DNA of 64,000 nucleotides from Alphaproteobacteria bacterium (GTDB lineage: Bacteria > Pseudomonadota > Alphaproteobacteria > Rhizobiales > Rhizobiaceae): assembly GCA_018823835.1 (NCBI GenBank), contig JAHJHT010000007.1, forward strand, positions 62,001 to 126,000, read 5' to 3'. The translations under genes were made by a program, and so were the position numbers. Below the pieces are notes generated by a model, which saw nothing but the letters and a program-made list of their open reading frames with translations, was not told the origin of the DNA and searched no databases. Shown here one piece after another: positions 17,486-25,971 of this stretch. Numbering within the stretch: the stretch's first letter is position 1; the number at the start of each line of letters is the position of its first letter.

Positions 17486-19234
17486 TCAGTTGAAGCTTGG
17501 CGGCTTCGACATGTCGATCGGGGGCGGCGCCGCGGGATCGGCCGGTGCCGCCGGATCGGCCGGCGGCGGGTCGCCGAAGGATGGCGCACCAAGGCCGAAG
17601 CCGCCGTCGCCGAGGCCGCCACCGCCGCCGAAGGGCGGCACGACGATCTCGACGCTGCCCGGATCGACGACCTTGCCCTTGTAGTGCATCACCATCTCCG
17701 GGAAGGCGATCACGAGGCCGATCATGATGACCTGGATGCAGACGAAGGGCACGGCTCCCCAGTAGATCTGCCCCGTGGTGATCGGCTGGATGTTCTTGCC
17801 GGTCACCCGGTCGAGATAGGGCACGCGCGCAGCGACCGAGCGCAGGTAGAAAAGCGCGAAACCGAAGGGCGGATGCATGAAGCTGGTCTGCATGTTGACG
17901 CCGAGCAGCACGCCGAACCAGATCAGGTCGATGCCGAGCTTGTCGGCGGCCGGCGCCAGCAGCGGCACGATGATGAAGGCCAGCTCGAAGAAGTCGAGGA
18001 AGAAGGCCAGGAAGAAGACCAGGAAGTTGACCGCGATGAGAAAGCCGACATTGCCGCCGGGCAGCGAGGTCAAGAGATGCTCGACCCAGATATGGCCGTT
18101 GACGCCGTAGAAGGTCAGCGAGAACACACGCGCGCCGATCAGGATGAACAGCACGAATGAGGACAGCCGCGTCGTCGAGGCAAGCGCCTGCTTGATGACG
18201 TCGAGGGACAGCCGGCCCTTGCCCGCGGCCATGGCCAGGGCGCCGACGGCGCCCATTGCGCCGCCCTCGGTCGGCGTGGCGATGCCGAGGAAGATCGTGC
18301 CCAGCACCAGGAAGATCAGCGCCAGCGGCGGGATCAGCACGATGATGACCTGCTGGGTCAGCCGCGACATGATGCCGATGCCCAGACCCTTGTCGCCGAC
18401 GGCCGCCGCGTAGATGACGGCGATGCCGGCAGCCGCGCCCCAGATGCCGGCATTGTGGCCGGCCCAGCCGCTCAGGTACTGCGTCGCGGCGTAGGTGACG
18501 AGGACGGTGACGGCCATGGCGACGAACAGCGACGTGACACCGGACCCCAGCGTGCGCGCCTCCTTGGGCAGCGCCGGCATGGATTTAGGCCGGATGATCG
18601 ACATCAGCACGACATAGCCGAGATAGAGGCTGGTGAGCACGAGGCCGGGGATCAGCGCGCCCTTGTACATGTCGCCGACCGAGCGGCCGAGCTGGTCGGC
18701 CAGAACGATGAGGACGAGCGAGGGTGGGATGATCTGGGCAAGCGTACCGGAAGCGGCGATGACGCCGGTAGCGATGCGGCGGTCGTAGCCGTAGCGCAGC
18801 ATGATGGGCAGAGAGATCAGGCCCATGGCGATGACCGACGCGGCAACCACGCCGGTGGTGGCAGCAAGCAGCGCGCCGACCAGGATGACCGCATAGGCCA
18901 GGCCGCCGCGGATCGGGCCGAACAGCTGGCCGATCGTGTCGAGCAGGTCCTCGGCCATGCCGGAGCGCTCCAGCACGATGCCCATGAAGGTGAAGAAGGG
19001 GATGGCGAGCAGCGTGTCGTTCGACATGATGCCCCAGAACCGCTCCGGCAATGCGTAGAGCAGCGGCCAGGACAGCGAGATCTCGTTGGAATAGGGCGCC
19101 AGCTCGACGCCGATGAAGAAGAAGATCAGCCCGTTGGCGGCCAGCGAGAATGCCACCGGATAGCCCAGCAGCATGAACACGATGAGCGACAGGAACATGA
19201 TCGGCGCCATGTTGTGCGCGACGAACTCGATCAT
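17486..19234 (-). CDS. dctM: TRAP transporter large permease (DctM), with low-complexity tail
   Basis: A 582-residue permease with about 13 hydrophobic segments, the sodium-coupled TRAP channel subunit. The family sequence near the middle is GIATPTEGGAMGA. After the last membrane helix there is a 50-residue tail rich in Gly, Pro and Ala (for example PPFGGGGGLGDGGFG and PADPAAPADPAAPP), which is unusual for DctM, commonly near 430 residues. The start ATG 19234 overlaps the dctQ stop by 4 bases. With dctQ and one or both DctP proteins it would form a complete transporter. Confidence 0.92.
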   Translation of the reverse strand: MIEFVAHNMAPIMFLSLIVFMLLGYPVAFSLAANGLIFFFIGVELAPYSNEISLSWPLLYALPERFWGIMSNDTLLAIPFFTFMGIVLERSGMAEDLLDTIGQLFGPIRGGLAYAVILVGALLAATTGVVAASVIAMGLISLPIMLRYGYDRRIATGVIAASGTLAQIIPPSLVLIVLADQLGRSVGDMYKGALIPGLVLTSLYLGYVVLMSIIRPKSMPALPKEARTLGSGVTSLFVAMAVTVLVTYAATQYLSGWAGHNAGIWGAAAGIAVIYAAAVGDKGLGIGIMSRLTQQVIIVLIPPLALIFLVLGTIFLGIATPTEGGAMGAVGALAMAAGKGRLSLDVIKQALASTTRLSSFVLFILIGARVFSLTFYGVNGHIWVEHLLTSLPGGNVGFLIAVNFLVFFLAFFLDFFELAFIIVPLLAPAADKLGIDLIWFGVLLGVNMQTSFMHPPFGFALFYLRSVAARVPYLDRVTGKNIQPITTGQIYWGAVPFVCIQVIMIGLVIAFPEMVMHYKGKVVDPGSVEIVVPPFGGGGGLGDGGFGLGAPSFGDPPPADPAAPADPAAPPPIDMSKPPSFN

Positions 19235-19815
19235 GTGCGGAGGTCCCCGGCGAGCGCCTTGGCTTCGATCTCGGCCTGTTCATGTGCCGAGATGAAGGGG
19301 GTGGGGTCATCCATCTTGCCGGTCATGATGGCGATCTTCTTGATGATCTCGGAGACGCCCTGGAAGCCGAGCTGCAGGAAGCCGATGAGGAGCAACATCT
19401 TGGCCGGCCACAGGATCAGCCCGCCGGCATTGGTCGACACCTCGCCTATCCTGTAGGACAGGGAGACGTAGGGGACGAAGTAGAAGATCATCAGCACGAC
19501 GAAGGGCATCAGGAAGAAGACGTGCCCGAAGAGGTCGATCCAGTGCTGAACCCGGCGCGACCACATGCCGTAGATGATGTCGATGCGGATATGCTCGTTC
19601 TGGCGCAGCGTGTAGGCGGCGGCGAGCAGGAAGGCGGCGCCGAACAGGTACCACTGCAGTTCGAGCCAGGCGTTCGACGACATGTTGAAGGTCTTGCGGA
19701 TCACCGCGTTGACGGCGCTGACGAGGATCGCGACAAGGATCAGCCAGGAGACCCATTTGCCGATGAATTCGTTCACGCGATCAATGGCACTGGATAGAGC
19801 GAGCAGCCCTGCCAT
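19231..19815 (-). CDS. dctQ: TRAP transporter small permease (DctQ)
   Basis: A 194-residue membrane protein with four predicted helices, the small subunit that scaffolds DctM. The middle contains LELQWYLFGAAFLLAAAYTLRQNEHIRIDI, where RxxEHIRID is characteristic of DctQ. It precedes dctM with a 4-base overlap. Its binding-protein genes sit 2 kb away on the opposite strand, an unusual split for a TRAP operon. Confidence 0.92.
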   Translation of the reverse strand: MAGLLALSSAIDRVNEFIGKWVSWLILVAILVSAVNAVIRKTFNMSSNAWLELQWYLFGAAFLLAAAYTLRQNEHIRIDIIYGMWSRRVQHWIDLFGHVFFLMPFVVLMIFYFVPYVSLSYRIGEVSTNAGGLILWPAKMLLLIGFLQLGFQGVSEIIKKIAIMTGKMDDPTPFISAHEQAEIEAKALAGDLRT

Positions 19816-19983
19816 GCATTCCTCCCCGATCTGGCGGAAGCGCCGGTTTTCCCAAGTTTCTTCTGACGCGCCGCAACAGCCGGTATGACGGCACGCAGTG
19901 CCTACGTCAATATTTCCGCCACGGCGTCAAGACGGTTGATGCGTGCCTTAAGGTAAGATTGCCCGAATGCGAGGCAAAATGCC

Positions 19984-20949
19984 TCAGGACAGGGCCTGTT
20001 GGCGCTCCGGAGCAGCGTCCGATGCCCGCAGCACAAGCATCGCGGCAAGCAGGGCGAACATCCAGGCGTCGCGCCACTCGAGCGGGAAATATCCTGACCA
20101 CAGGGACTCAGCGACGCCGAAACCGGCGGCGCCGACCGCCGCGCGCAGCGGGTCGCGGTAGCCGCCGACGGCAGTGACGAAGAGCACCTTCAGGCCGAAG
20201 ACCATTCCGGTGTCGAAGCTGATGTTGCCGTAGTAGAGCGCGGCCATGATGCCGGCCAGCGCGGCAAGCATGGCACCGACAAGCACGGCGGTGAGAAAGA
20301 CGCGCCGCGTGTCGATGCCGCACATCGCGGCGGCCAGCCTGTCGTCGCTGACGGCGCGCCAGTTGCGGCCGAAACGCGATCGCGCCACGATCAGCCCCGC
20401 AAGCAGGATTACGGCGGCGGCGACGGAGCAGTCGATCAGCTGCACGACAGTCAGCGTCACCCTGAACCCGTCTTGCGTGACCGCGAAGGTGACGGCGGTT
20501 GCGAGCATCGGCGGCAGCCAGAAGTCACGCGTGTCGGCTGCGATGCGGCCCAGTTCCATCAGCACCAGAGAGACGCCGAGGGTCGCGACCACGACGGCGT
20601 TGGGCGAGCCGTTGGCGAGCGGCAGGAAAACGCTGCGCGACAGGATCCATGCGGCCAGCGCGGCATAGGCGAACGCAGCGACGGTGCCGAGCGCTATGGT
20701 TGCCGGCAGGGTCAGCCACAGTACCTGCCAGCCGAATACGGCGACCAGTATCAGCACCTGGCCGGAAAAGGCGAAGACCGGGCCGTGCGCCAGGTTGGTG
20801 CGCTTTAGCATGCCGTTGGTCAGCACGTAGCCGAAGGCGAGCAGTGCATAGAGTGCGCCCGAATGTACCCCGTTCAGGAACTGCTGCAGGAAGTAGTGCA
20901 TGGCCGTCCAGCTGCCGAGAGCGCCGCGCGAGAGGTCAGGGTGAGCCAT
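19984..20949 (-). CDS. Orphan LivH-type branched-chain amino acid ABC permease
   Basis: A permease of about 321 residues with eight or more hydrophobic segments and the LivH coupling region (SRFGRNWRAVSDDRLAAAMCGIDTRRVFL). The LivH signature at the N-terminus is LNGVHSGALYALLAFGYVLTNG. No LivM, LivG, LivF or binding-protein gene is adjacent, so it must work with subunits coded elsewhere or be a remnant that still reads intact. The start is uncertain: ATG 20949 is used here, MHYFLQQFL at 20901 is also plausible, and none has a clear ribosome site. It is divergent from the CGNR gene. Confidence 0.78.
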   Translation of the reverse strand: MAHPDLSRGALGSWTAMHYFLQQFLNGVHSGALYALLAFGYVLTNGMLKRTNLAHGPVFAFSGQVLILVAVFGWQVLWLTLPATIALGTVAAFAYAALAAWILSRSVFLPLANGSPNAVVVATLGVSLVLMELGRIAADTRDFWLPPMLATAVTFAVTQDGFRVTLTVVQLIDCSVAAAVILLAGLIVARSRFGRNWRAVSDDRLAAAMCGIDTRRVFLTAVLVGAMLAALAGIMAALYYGNISFDTGMVFGLKVLFVTAVGGYRDPLRAAVGAAGFGVAESLWSGYFPLEWRDAWMFALLAAMLVLRASDAAPERQQALS

Positions 20950-20959
20950 GTATTCTAAC

Positions 20960-20987
20960 TTGTCAAACAGCTGTTGCCGGTTATAAT
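20960..20987 (+). promoter_or_regulatory. Near-consensus promoter for the CGNR gene, giving a leaderless mRNA
   Basis: TTGTCA (20960-20965), a 16-base spacer and TATAAT (20982-20987). Transcription would begin about 6 bases after the -10, at the ATG (20993) itself. The spacer contains the 10-bp palindrome AACAGCTGTT (20966-20975), a possible operator. A consensus -10 is uncommon in GC-rich rhizobial genomes. Confidence 0.55.
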
Positions 20988-20992
20988 TCTGC

Positions 20993-21592
20993 ATGACGGT
21001 TTCATGGACGAAACACCGCTTCTCGGGCGGCGCACTGGTGTTCGACACGACCAATACGGTGGTTCATCGCGGCGATGCCGCGCGAAGCTTCGACCGTTTC
21101 GACGATCCCTCGGAGATTTCCCGCTTCGCCGCCGCGGCCTCAAGCTTTCGCGCTGCCGAACTCGGCGGAAGGCCGCTTGCGGTGCACGACGCCGAGCGGT
21201 CTGCGCCGCTGGTATTGCAGATCCGCAAAGCGTCCGACCGGCTGTTCCGTTCGGCCGCGCTGTCGGGCAGCATGGAGGCGGCACATTTGCCGGCGCTGCT
21301 GCGCGCCTGCGCCGCCGGCCTCGAAGAAGGGGAGGGCGCGCTCGGCGTACCCGGCATGCCGTTCGGCGATCCGTCGCGACCGCTCGCCTTCGAGGCGGCG
21401 CTTGCCGTTTCGGCGCTCTCGCTCCTGTCGGGCGGCAGTCTCGGCCGCGTCAAGATCTGCCCGAACTGCAACTGGCTGCTCCTCGACGCTAGCCGCAACG
21501 CCAGCCGCGTCTGGTGCGACATGGCGGTATGCGGCAACCGCCACAAGGCGAAGCGGCACTACCACCGCAACCGGGAAGCCGCCGATGCCTGA
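20993..21592 (+). CDS. CGNR zinc-finger (ABATE-domain) putative stress transcription regulator
   Basis: A 199-residue protein. The N-terminal 140 residues match the ABATE-type domain, and the C-terminus carries the CGNR zinc finger: CPNCNWLLLDAS followed by WCDMAVCGNRHKAKRHY, with CxxC and CxxxxC ligands (about 155-178) and the defining CGNR. Proteins of this type are thought to bind DNA and respond to antibiotic or stress cues. The ATG 20993 is at the predicted transcription start, so there is no room for a ribosome site. Its 3' end overlaps the next gene by 8 bases. Confidence 0.87.
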   Translation: MTVSWTKHRFSGGALVFDTTNTVVHRGDAARSFDRFDDPSEISRFAAAASSFRAAELGGRPLAVHDAERSAPLVLQIRKASDRLFRSAALSGSMEAAHLPALLRACAAGLEEGEGALGVPGMPFGDPSRPLAFEAALAVSALSLLSGGSLGRVKICPNCNWLLLDASRNASRVWCDMAVCGNRHKAKRHYHRNREAADA

Positions 21593-22121
21593 GCGCCGCC
21601 GGTCAACCTTGCGGTTTGCCGCAGCCATCGTCGCCGGTCTGCTGGCGCTCGCCGCCTGCCGCGACAGCAGCGGGGAAGGCGAGTGGTTCGCAGTCAAGGG
21701 CAAGCTCTTCGAGTTCAACTACCGGCTCGGCATCGCCACCTATGTCATCACGCTCGACGCGCTGCAGCCGTTCGGCGAGGGCAATTTCGCCGTCGTGCAC
21801 TTCGAGGACCCGGCCGGCGGCGAGCCGCTCGAACTGCGCCAGAAGCTGTGGCCGAAACTGCGCCACCAGACGCTCACCAGCCCGCCGCTCTCTTGCGTCG
21901 TCAAGGACCGGCCCTATGCCGTAGACATCCGCATCGAGGATCCGAAAGGCGCCTTGCTGCAGCGGCTGGCGGTGACCATGACGTCGAATCTGGACCAGTC
22001 GATCCTGCCCGACCGGCCGCTCGTCATCGGACCGGTCTACGAGCTCAATCCCGACATGGCCGGCCATCCCGACGGCAAGCTGGACAGCGTCGAATCTGCT
22101 GATTGCCCGAACCCCTTGTAG
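21585..22121 (+). CDS. Hypothetical lipoprotein
   Basis: A 178-residue protein starting within the CGNR gene's last codons (8-base overlap). A basic N-terminus and hydrophobic stretch end in LALAAC, a lipobox with Cys 25 as the lipidation site. The mature part looks globular, with cysteines near 108 and 173, and no family is recognised. Tight coupling suggests that it works in the same response as the zinc-finger protein, but this is inference. Confidence 0.65.
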   Translation: MPERRRSTLRFAAAIVAGLLALAACRDSSGEGEWFAVKGKLFEFNYRLGIATYVITLDALQPFGEGNFAVVHFEDPAGGEPLELRQKLWPKLRHQTLTSPPLSCVVKDRPYAVDIRIEDPKGALLQRLAVTMTSNLDQSILPDRPLVIGPVYELNPDMAGHPDGKLDSVESADCPNPL

Positions 22122-22314
22122 CGCCGCGGGAGGTCCCGGCCGGCGGTCTTGTTCCCTTGGTTCTGTGCCGTAACAAAGTTGTGAGTCCTTGCGTCCGGGC
22201 GACCGATTGTTGCGCGCCAACGCGGTCGGCCGATTGCTCGATTGCGCATTGCCTTTGCGGTCCGGTTTTTGTTTGACGCCGCCCGAAAGCAAAGAAACAC
22301 TGTCACAAAGCGAC

Positions 22315-22324
22315 CTAACGTTAG
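22315..22324. promoter_or_regulatory. Palindrome CTAACGTTAG upstream of the ferredoxin oxidoreductase gene
   Basis: A perfect 10-bp palindrome, 38 bases before the start codon. It could be an operator, but no matching regulator is adjacent. Position and symmetry only. Confidence 0.3.
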
Positions 22325-22361
22325 CCGTAGAAGTCCGTTCGGCTTCCGCAGAGGACCAGCC

Positions 22362-25300
22362 ATGACGCTCCACGACGTTGCTCTCGACGACAAGTTCGAC
22401 CTTCAGAAGCAACGCATCTTCCTGTCCGGCTCGCAGGCCGTTGTGCGCATGCTCCTGATGCAGCGCGAACGAGATCGACTGGCCGGCCTCGACACGGCGG
22501 GCTTCGTCTCGGGCTATCGCGGCTCGCCGCTCGGCGGGCTGGACCAGCAGCTGTGGCGCGCCAAGAAACAGCTCGCCGGATCGGGCATCGTCTTCCAGCC
22601 CGGCCTCAACGAAGAACTGGCTGCCACCGCCTGCTGGGGCTCGCAGCAGACCGAGCTTCTCGGCGAAGGCAAGCATGATGGCGTCTTCTCGGTCTGGTAT
22701 GGCAAGGGCCCCGGCGTCGACCGCTCCGGCGACGTCTTCCGCCACGCCAATCTGGCCGGCTCGTCGAAGCACGGCGGCGTGCTCGCCCTGATGGGCGACG
22801 ATCACACCGCCGAATCCTCGACCAATGCGCATGCGACGGAGTTCCTGTTCGTCGACACGATGATCCCGATCCTCAATCCGGGCGGCGTGCAGGAACTGAT
22901 CGACTACGGCCTCTACGGCTTCGCCCTGTCGCGCTTTGCCGGCACCTGGGCGGCCATCAAATGCGTCAAGGACAACATCGAATCGACGGCCTCCGTCGAT
23001 GCCTCGCTCGAGCGGCTGAACATCGTCATCCCCGAATTCGACATGCCGCCCGGCGGGCTCAACATCCGCCACGAGATCGATTTTCTCGGCCAGGAGGCGC
23101 GGCTGCACGAGTACAAGCGCGCCGCCGCCGCCGCCTTCATCCGGGCCAACGGGCTGAACCGCACCATCTATTCCGGCGGCGCCAACCCGAAGATCGGCAT
23201 CATCACCGTCGGCAAGAGCTATCTCGATGTGCGCCAGGCGCTGGAGGACATCGGCATCGACGAGGCGCGCGCCAACCAGATCGGCGTCAGGCTGTTCAAG
23301 GTCGGCTGCCCCTGGCCGCTCGACATCGAACACATCAGGGATTTCGCCCGCGGCCTCGAAACCATCATCGTCGTCGAGGAAAAGCGCTCGCTGATCGAGG
23401 TTCAGGTGCGCGAGGACCTCTATGGCACCGCCATGCAGCCGACCGTCATCGGCAAGAAGGATGAGCGCGGCGACTGGCTGTTCCCCGCCAAGGGCGCGCT
23501 CGACCCCAACGACATCGCCATCGCGCTCGGCGAGCGGGTGCTCAAGACCATCGGCCCGTCGGAGGACATCGCGGCCCATGTCAGCCGGCTGAAGCAGTAC
23601 CAGGCGATGCTCGCCGACACCAAGGACATCGGCTCGCGCACGCCCTTCTTCTGCTCCGGCTGCCCGCACAATTCATCGACCAAGGTTCCGGAGGGATCGA
23701 TCGCAGGCGCCGGTATCGGCTGCCATTTCATGGCGTTGTGGATGGACCGCTCGACCATCGGCTTTACCCAGATGGGCGGCGAGGGCGCACAGTGGATCGG
23801 GCAGGCGCCCTTCTCGAAGCGCGGGCACATCTTCCAGAATCTCGGCGACGGCACCTACAACCATTCCGGCGTGCTGGCGCTGCGCTTCGCGCTCTCGTCG
23901 GGCGCCAACATCACCTACAAGATACTCTACAACGATGCCGTGGCGATGACCGGCGGCCAGCCACATGAGGGCAACCTCACCGTCGACATGATCGCGCGCC
24001 AGGTGCGGGCCGAGGGGGTCGAGCGCATCGCGGTGGTCACCGACGAGCCCGACAAGTACGGCGACCGCAAGCAGTTTCCCGCCGGCTCTACCTTCCACCA
24101 CCGCGACGACATGGAGATGGTGCAGCGGGAGCTGCGCGACATTCCCGGCGTTACCGTGCTGCTCTACGACCAGACCTGCGCGGCCGAGAAGCGCCGCCGG
24201 CGCAAGCGCGGCACCTATCCCGATCCCGACAAGCGGGTCATCATCAACGAACTGGTCTGCGAAGGCTGCGGCGACTGCGGCGTCAAGTCCAACTGCGTGT
24301 CCGTCCAGCCGGTCGAAACCGAGTTCGGGCGCAAGCGCCGCATCGACCAGTCGAGCTGCAACAAGGACTTTTCCTGCGTCAACGGCTTCTGCCCGTCCTT
24401 CGTAACGGTGCATGGCGCCAAGATCCGCAAGGCCGAGGGCGTGGCCGGCCAGACTGATCCGCTTTCCGGCGTGCCGGAGCCGACGCAGTTTTCGCTCGAC
24501 CGCGACGGCTGGGCCTCCATCATCGACGGTGTCGGCGGCACGGGCGTCGTCACCATCGGCGCCGTGCTCGGCATGGCGGCGCATCTCGAGGGCAAGGGCT
24601 GCGGCATGATCGACATGGCCGGCCTCGCCCAGAAGGGCGGCTCGGTATTCAGCCATGTGCGCATCGCCCGCACGCCCGAAGACATTCATGCCATCCGCAT
24701 CTCCGCCGGCAAGGCCGACCTCATCCTCGGTTGCGACCTCGTCGTCTCCGGCGCCAAGAAGGTGCTCGCCGCCGTGCGCGAGAACCACACGCTCTTCGTC
24801 GCCAACACGGCCGAGGTCATGCCGGGCGAATTTACCCGCTCCGCCGACTTTTCGCTGCCCGTCGAACGGCTGAAGAAGGCGATCCGCGCCGCGGCCGGTG
24901 AAGAGAAGGCGCATTTCTTCGATGCCACGCGCACCGCGACCGCTCTGTTTGGCAATTCGCTCGGCGCCAACATGTTCATGCTCGGCATCGCCTACCAGCA
25001 TGGTGGCCTGCCGCTGTCGGCAGAAGCCGTTGAAAAGGCCATCGAACTCAACGGTCAGGCCGTGGCGATGAATGTCGCTGCCTTTCGCTGGGGCCGCCGT
25101 GCCGGGCACGAACCGGGCTTCGTGCGCGACCTCGTCGCCGGGCAGGCCGACGGCGTCGAGCCGTCACAGACGCTCGACGACCTCGTCGCCAGGCGCGCCG
25201 AATTCCTGACTGCCTACCAGGACGCGGCCTATGCCGAGCGCTACACCAAGCGCATCGCAGCCATCCGCAGCGCCGAGGAAGACTCCGCGCCCGGTTCGAC

Positions 25301-25832
25301 GCTCGTGAGCGAAGCCGCCGCGCGCCAGCTCTTCAGGCTGATGGCCATGAAGGACGAATACGAGGTGGCCCGGCTCTACACGGACGGCTCCTTCGCGAAA
25401 CAGTTGTCGGGACAGTTCCAGGCCTGGGACCGGCTGGAGTTCCACCTGGCGCCGCCGATCATGGGCCGCAAGGGCGCCGACGGCATGCCGCGCAAGTCGA
25501 CCTTCGGGCCGTGGATGATGAAGGGCTTCCGCCTGCTGGCGGCGATGAAACGCCTGCGTGGCACGGCTTTGGACGTCTTCGGCTACACGGCCGAGCGACG
25601 CATGGAGCGTGCGCTGCTGGCGCAGTACGAGGGCGATCTCGAGCTCATCGAAAAGTCGCTGGCCCTGGAGACGATCGACGCCGCAGCGGCGCTTGCTTCG
25701 GTCCCGGCTCTGATCCGCGGCTATGGCCATATCCGGCAAGCGAGCGCCGAAAAGGCGGCGGGCGAGCGCGACCGGCTTGTCGACCGGCTGACGGCAATCG
25801 CCGGAAAGCCGGTTCTCCAGGCGGCCGAATAG
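22362..25832 (+). CDS. Fused indolepyruvate ferredoxin oxidoreductase family protein
   Basis: A 1156-residue fusion of the thiamine-diphosphate (IorA-like) and gamma (IorB-like) parts, expected to oxidise aryl or other 2-oxo acids to acyl-CoA. The first part begins with a pyrimidine-binding-type domain (GFVSGYRGSPLGG). The middle has a ThDP region (GDGTYNHSG). An iron-sulfur section contains CEGCGDCG (about 633) and CNKDFSCVNGFC (about 665). The gamma-domain hallmark GVGGTGVVTIGAVLG follows (about 723), and a C-terminal extension completes it. The start ATG 22362 follows AGAGGACC. It stands alone, without a ferredoxin gene alongside. Such fusions are common in alphaproteobacteria. Confidence 0.9.
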   Translation: MTLHDVALDDKFDLQKQRIFLSGSQAVVRMLLMQRERDRLAGLDTAGFVSGYRGSPLGGLDQQLWRAKKQLAGSGIVFQPGLNEELAATACWGSQQTELLGEGKHDGVFSVWYGKGPGVDRSGDVFRHANLAGSSKHGGVLALMGDDHTAESSTNAHATEFLFVDTMIPILNPGGVQELIDYGLYGFALSRFAGTWAAIKCVKDNIESTASVDASLERLNIVIPEFDMPPGGLNIRHEIDFLGQEARLHEYKRAAAAAFIRANGLNRTIYSGGANPKIGIITVGKSYLDVRQALEDIGIDEARANQIGVRLFKVGCPWPLDIEHIRDFARGLETIIVVEEKRSLIEVQVREDLYGTAMQPTVIGKKDERGDWLFPAKGALDPNDIAIALGERVLKTIGPSEDIAAHVSRLKQYQAMLADTKDIGSRTPFFCSGCPHNSSTKVPEGSIAGAGIGCHFMALWMDRSTIGFTQMGGEGAQWIGQAPFSKRGHIFQNLGDGTYNHSGVLALRFALSSGANITYKILYNDAVAMTGGQPHEGNLTVDMIARQVRAEGVERIAVVTDEPDKYGDRKQFPAGSTFHHRDDMEMVQRELRDIPGVTVLLYDQTCAAEKRRRRKRGTYPDPDKRVIINELVCEGCGDCGVKSNCVSVQPVETEFGRKRRIDQSSCNKDFSCVNGFCPSFVTVHGAKIRKAEGVAGQTDPLSGVPEPTQFSLDRDGWASIIDGVGGTGVVTIGAVLGMAAHLEGKGCGMIDMAGLAQKGGSVFSHVRIARTPEDIHAIRISAGKADLILGCDLVVSGAKKVLAAVRENHTLFVANTAEVMPGEFTRSADFSLPVERLKKAIRAAAGEEKAHFFDATRTATALFGNSLGANMFMLGIAYQHGGLPLSAEAVEKAIELNGQAVAMNVAAFRWGRRAGHEPGFVRDLVAGQADGVEPSQTLDDLVARRAEFLTAYQDAAYAERYTKRIAAIRSAEEDSAPGSTLVSEAAARQLFRLMAMKDEYEVARLYTDGSFAKQLSGQFQAWDRLEFHLAPPIMGRKGADGMPRKSTFGPWMMKGFRLLAAMKRLRGTALDVFGYTAERRMERALLAQYEGDLELIEKSLALETIDAAAALASVPALIRGYGHIRQASAEKAAGERDRLVDRLTAIAGKPVLQAAE

Positions 25833-25971
25833 CGGACAGCCATCCGGGTCCGGCAGCCGCTTTCCTTGTTTTGCATGGCTTGCGTGCGCCAGTTGCATGC
25901 GGCGGGAGGCGCCTTCTAAGCCTTTCTTAAGGCGATTGTGGCAGCAATTGACTCCCACAACGGAAGCCGTC

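Noticed and set aside
20951-20956. TAGAAT as a -10 for the orphan LivH permease
   Set aside because: It ends one base before the ATG at 20949 and has no matching -35 at 16-18 bases; it would only suit the later start at 20901.
22273-22278. TTGACG as a -35 for the ferredoxin oxidoreductase gene
   Set aside because: No recognisable -10 lies 16-18 bases downstream.
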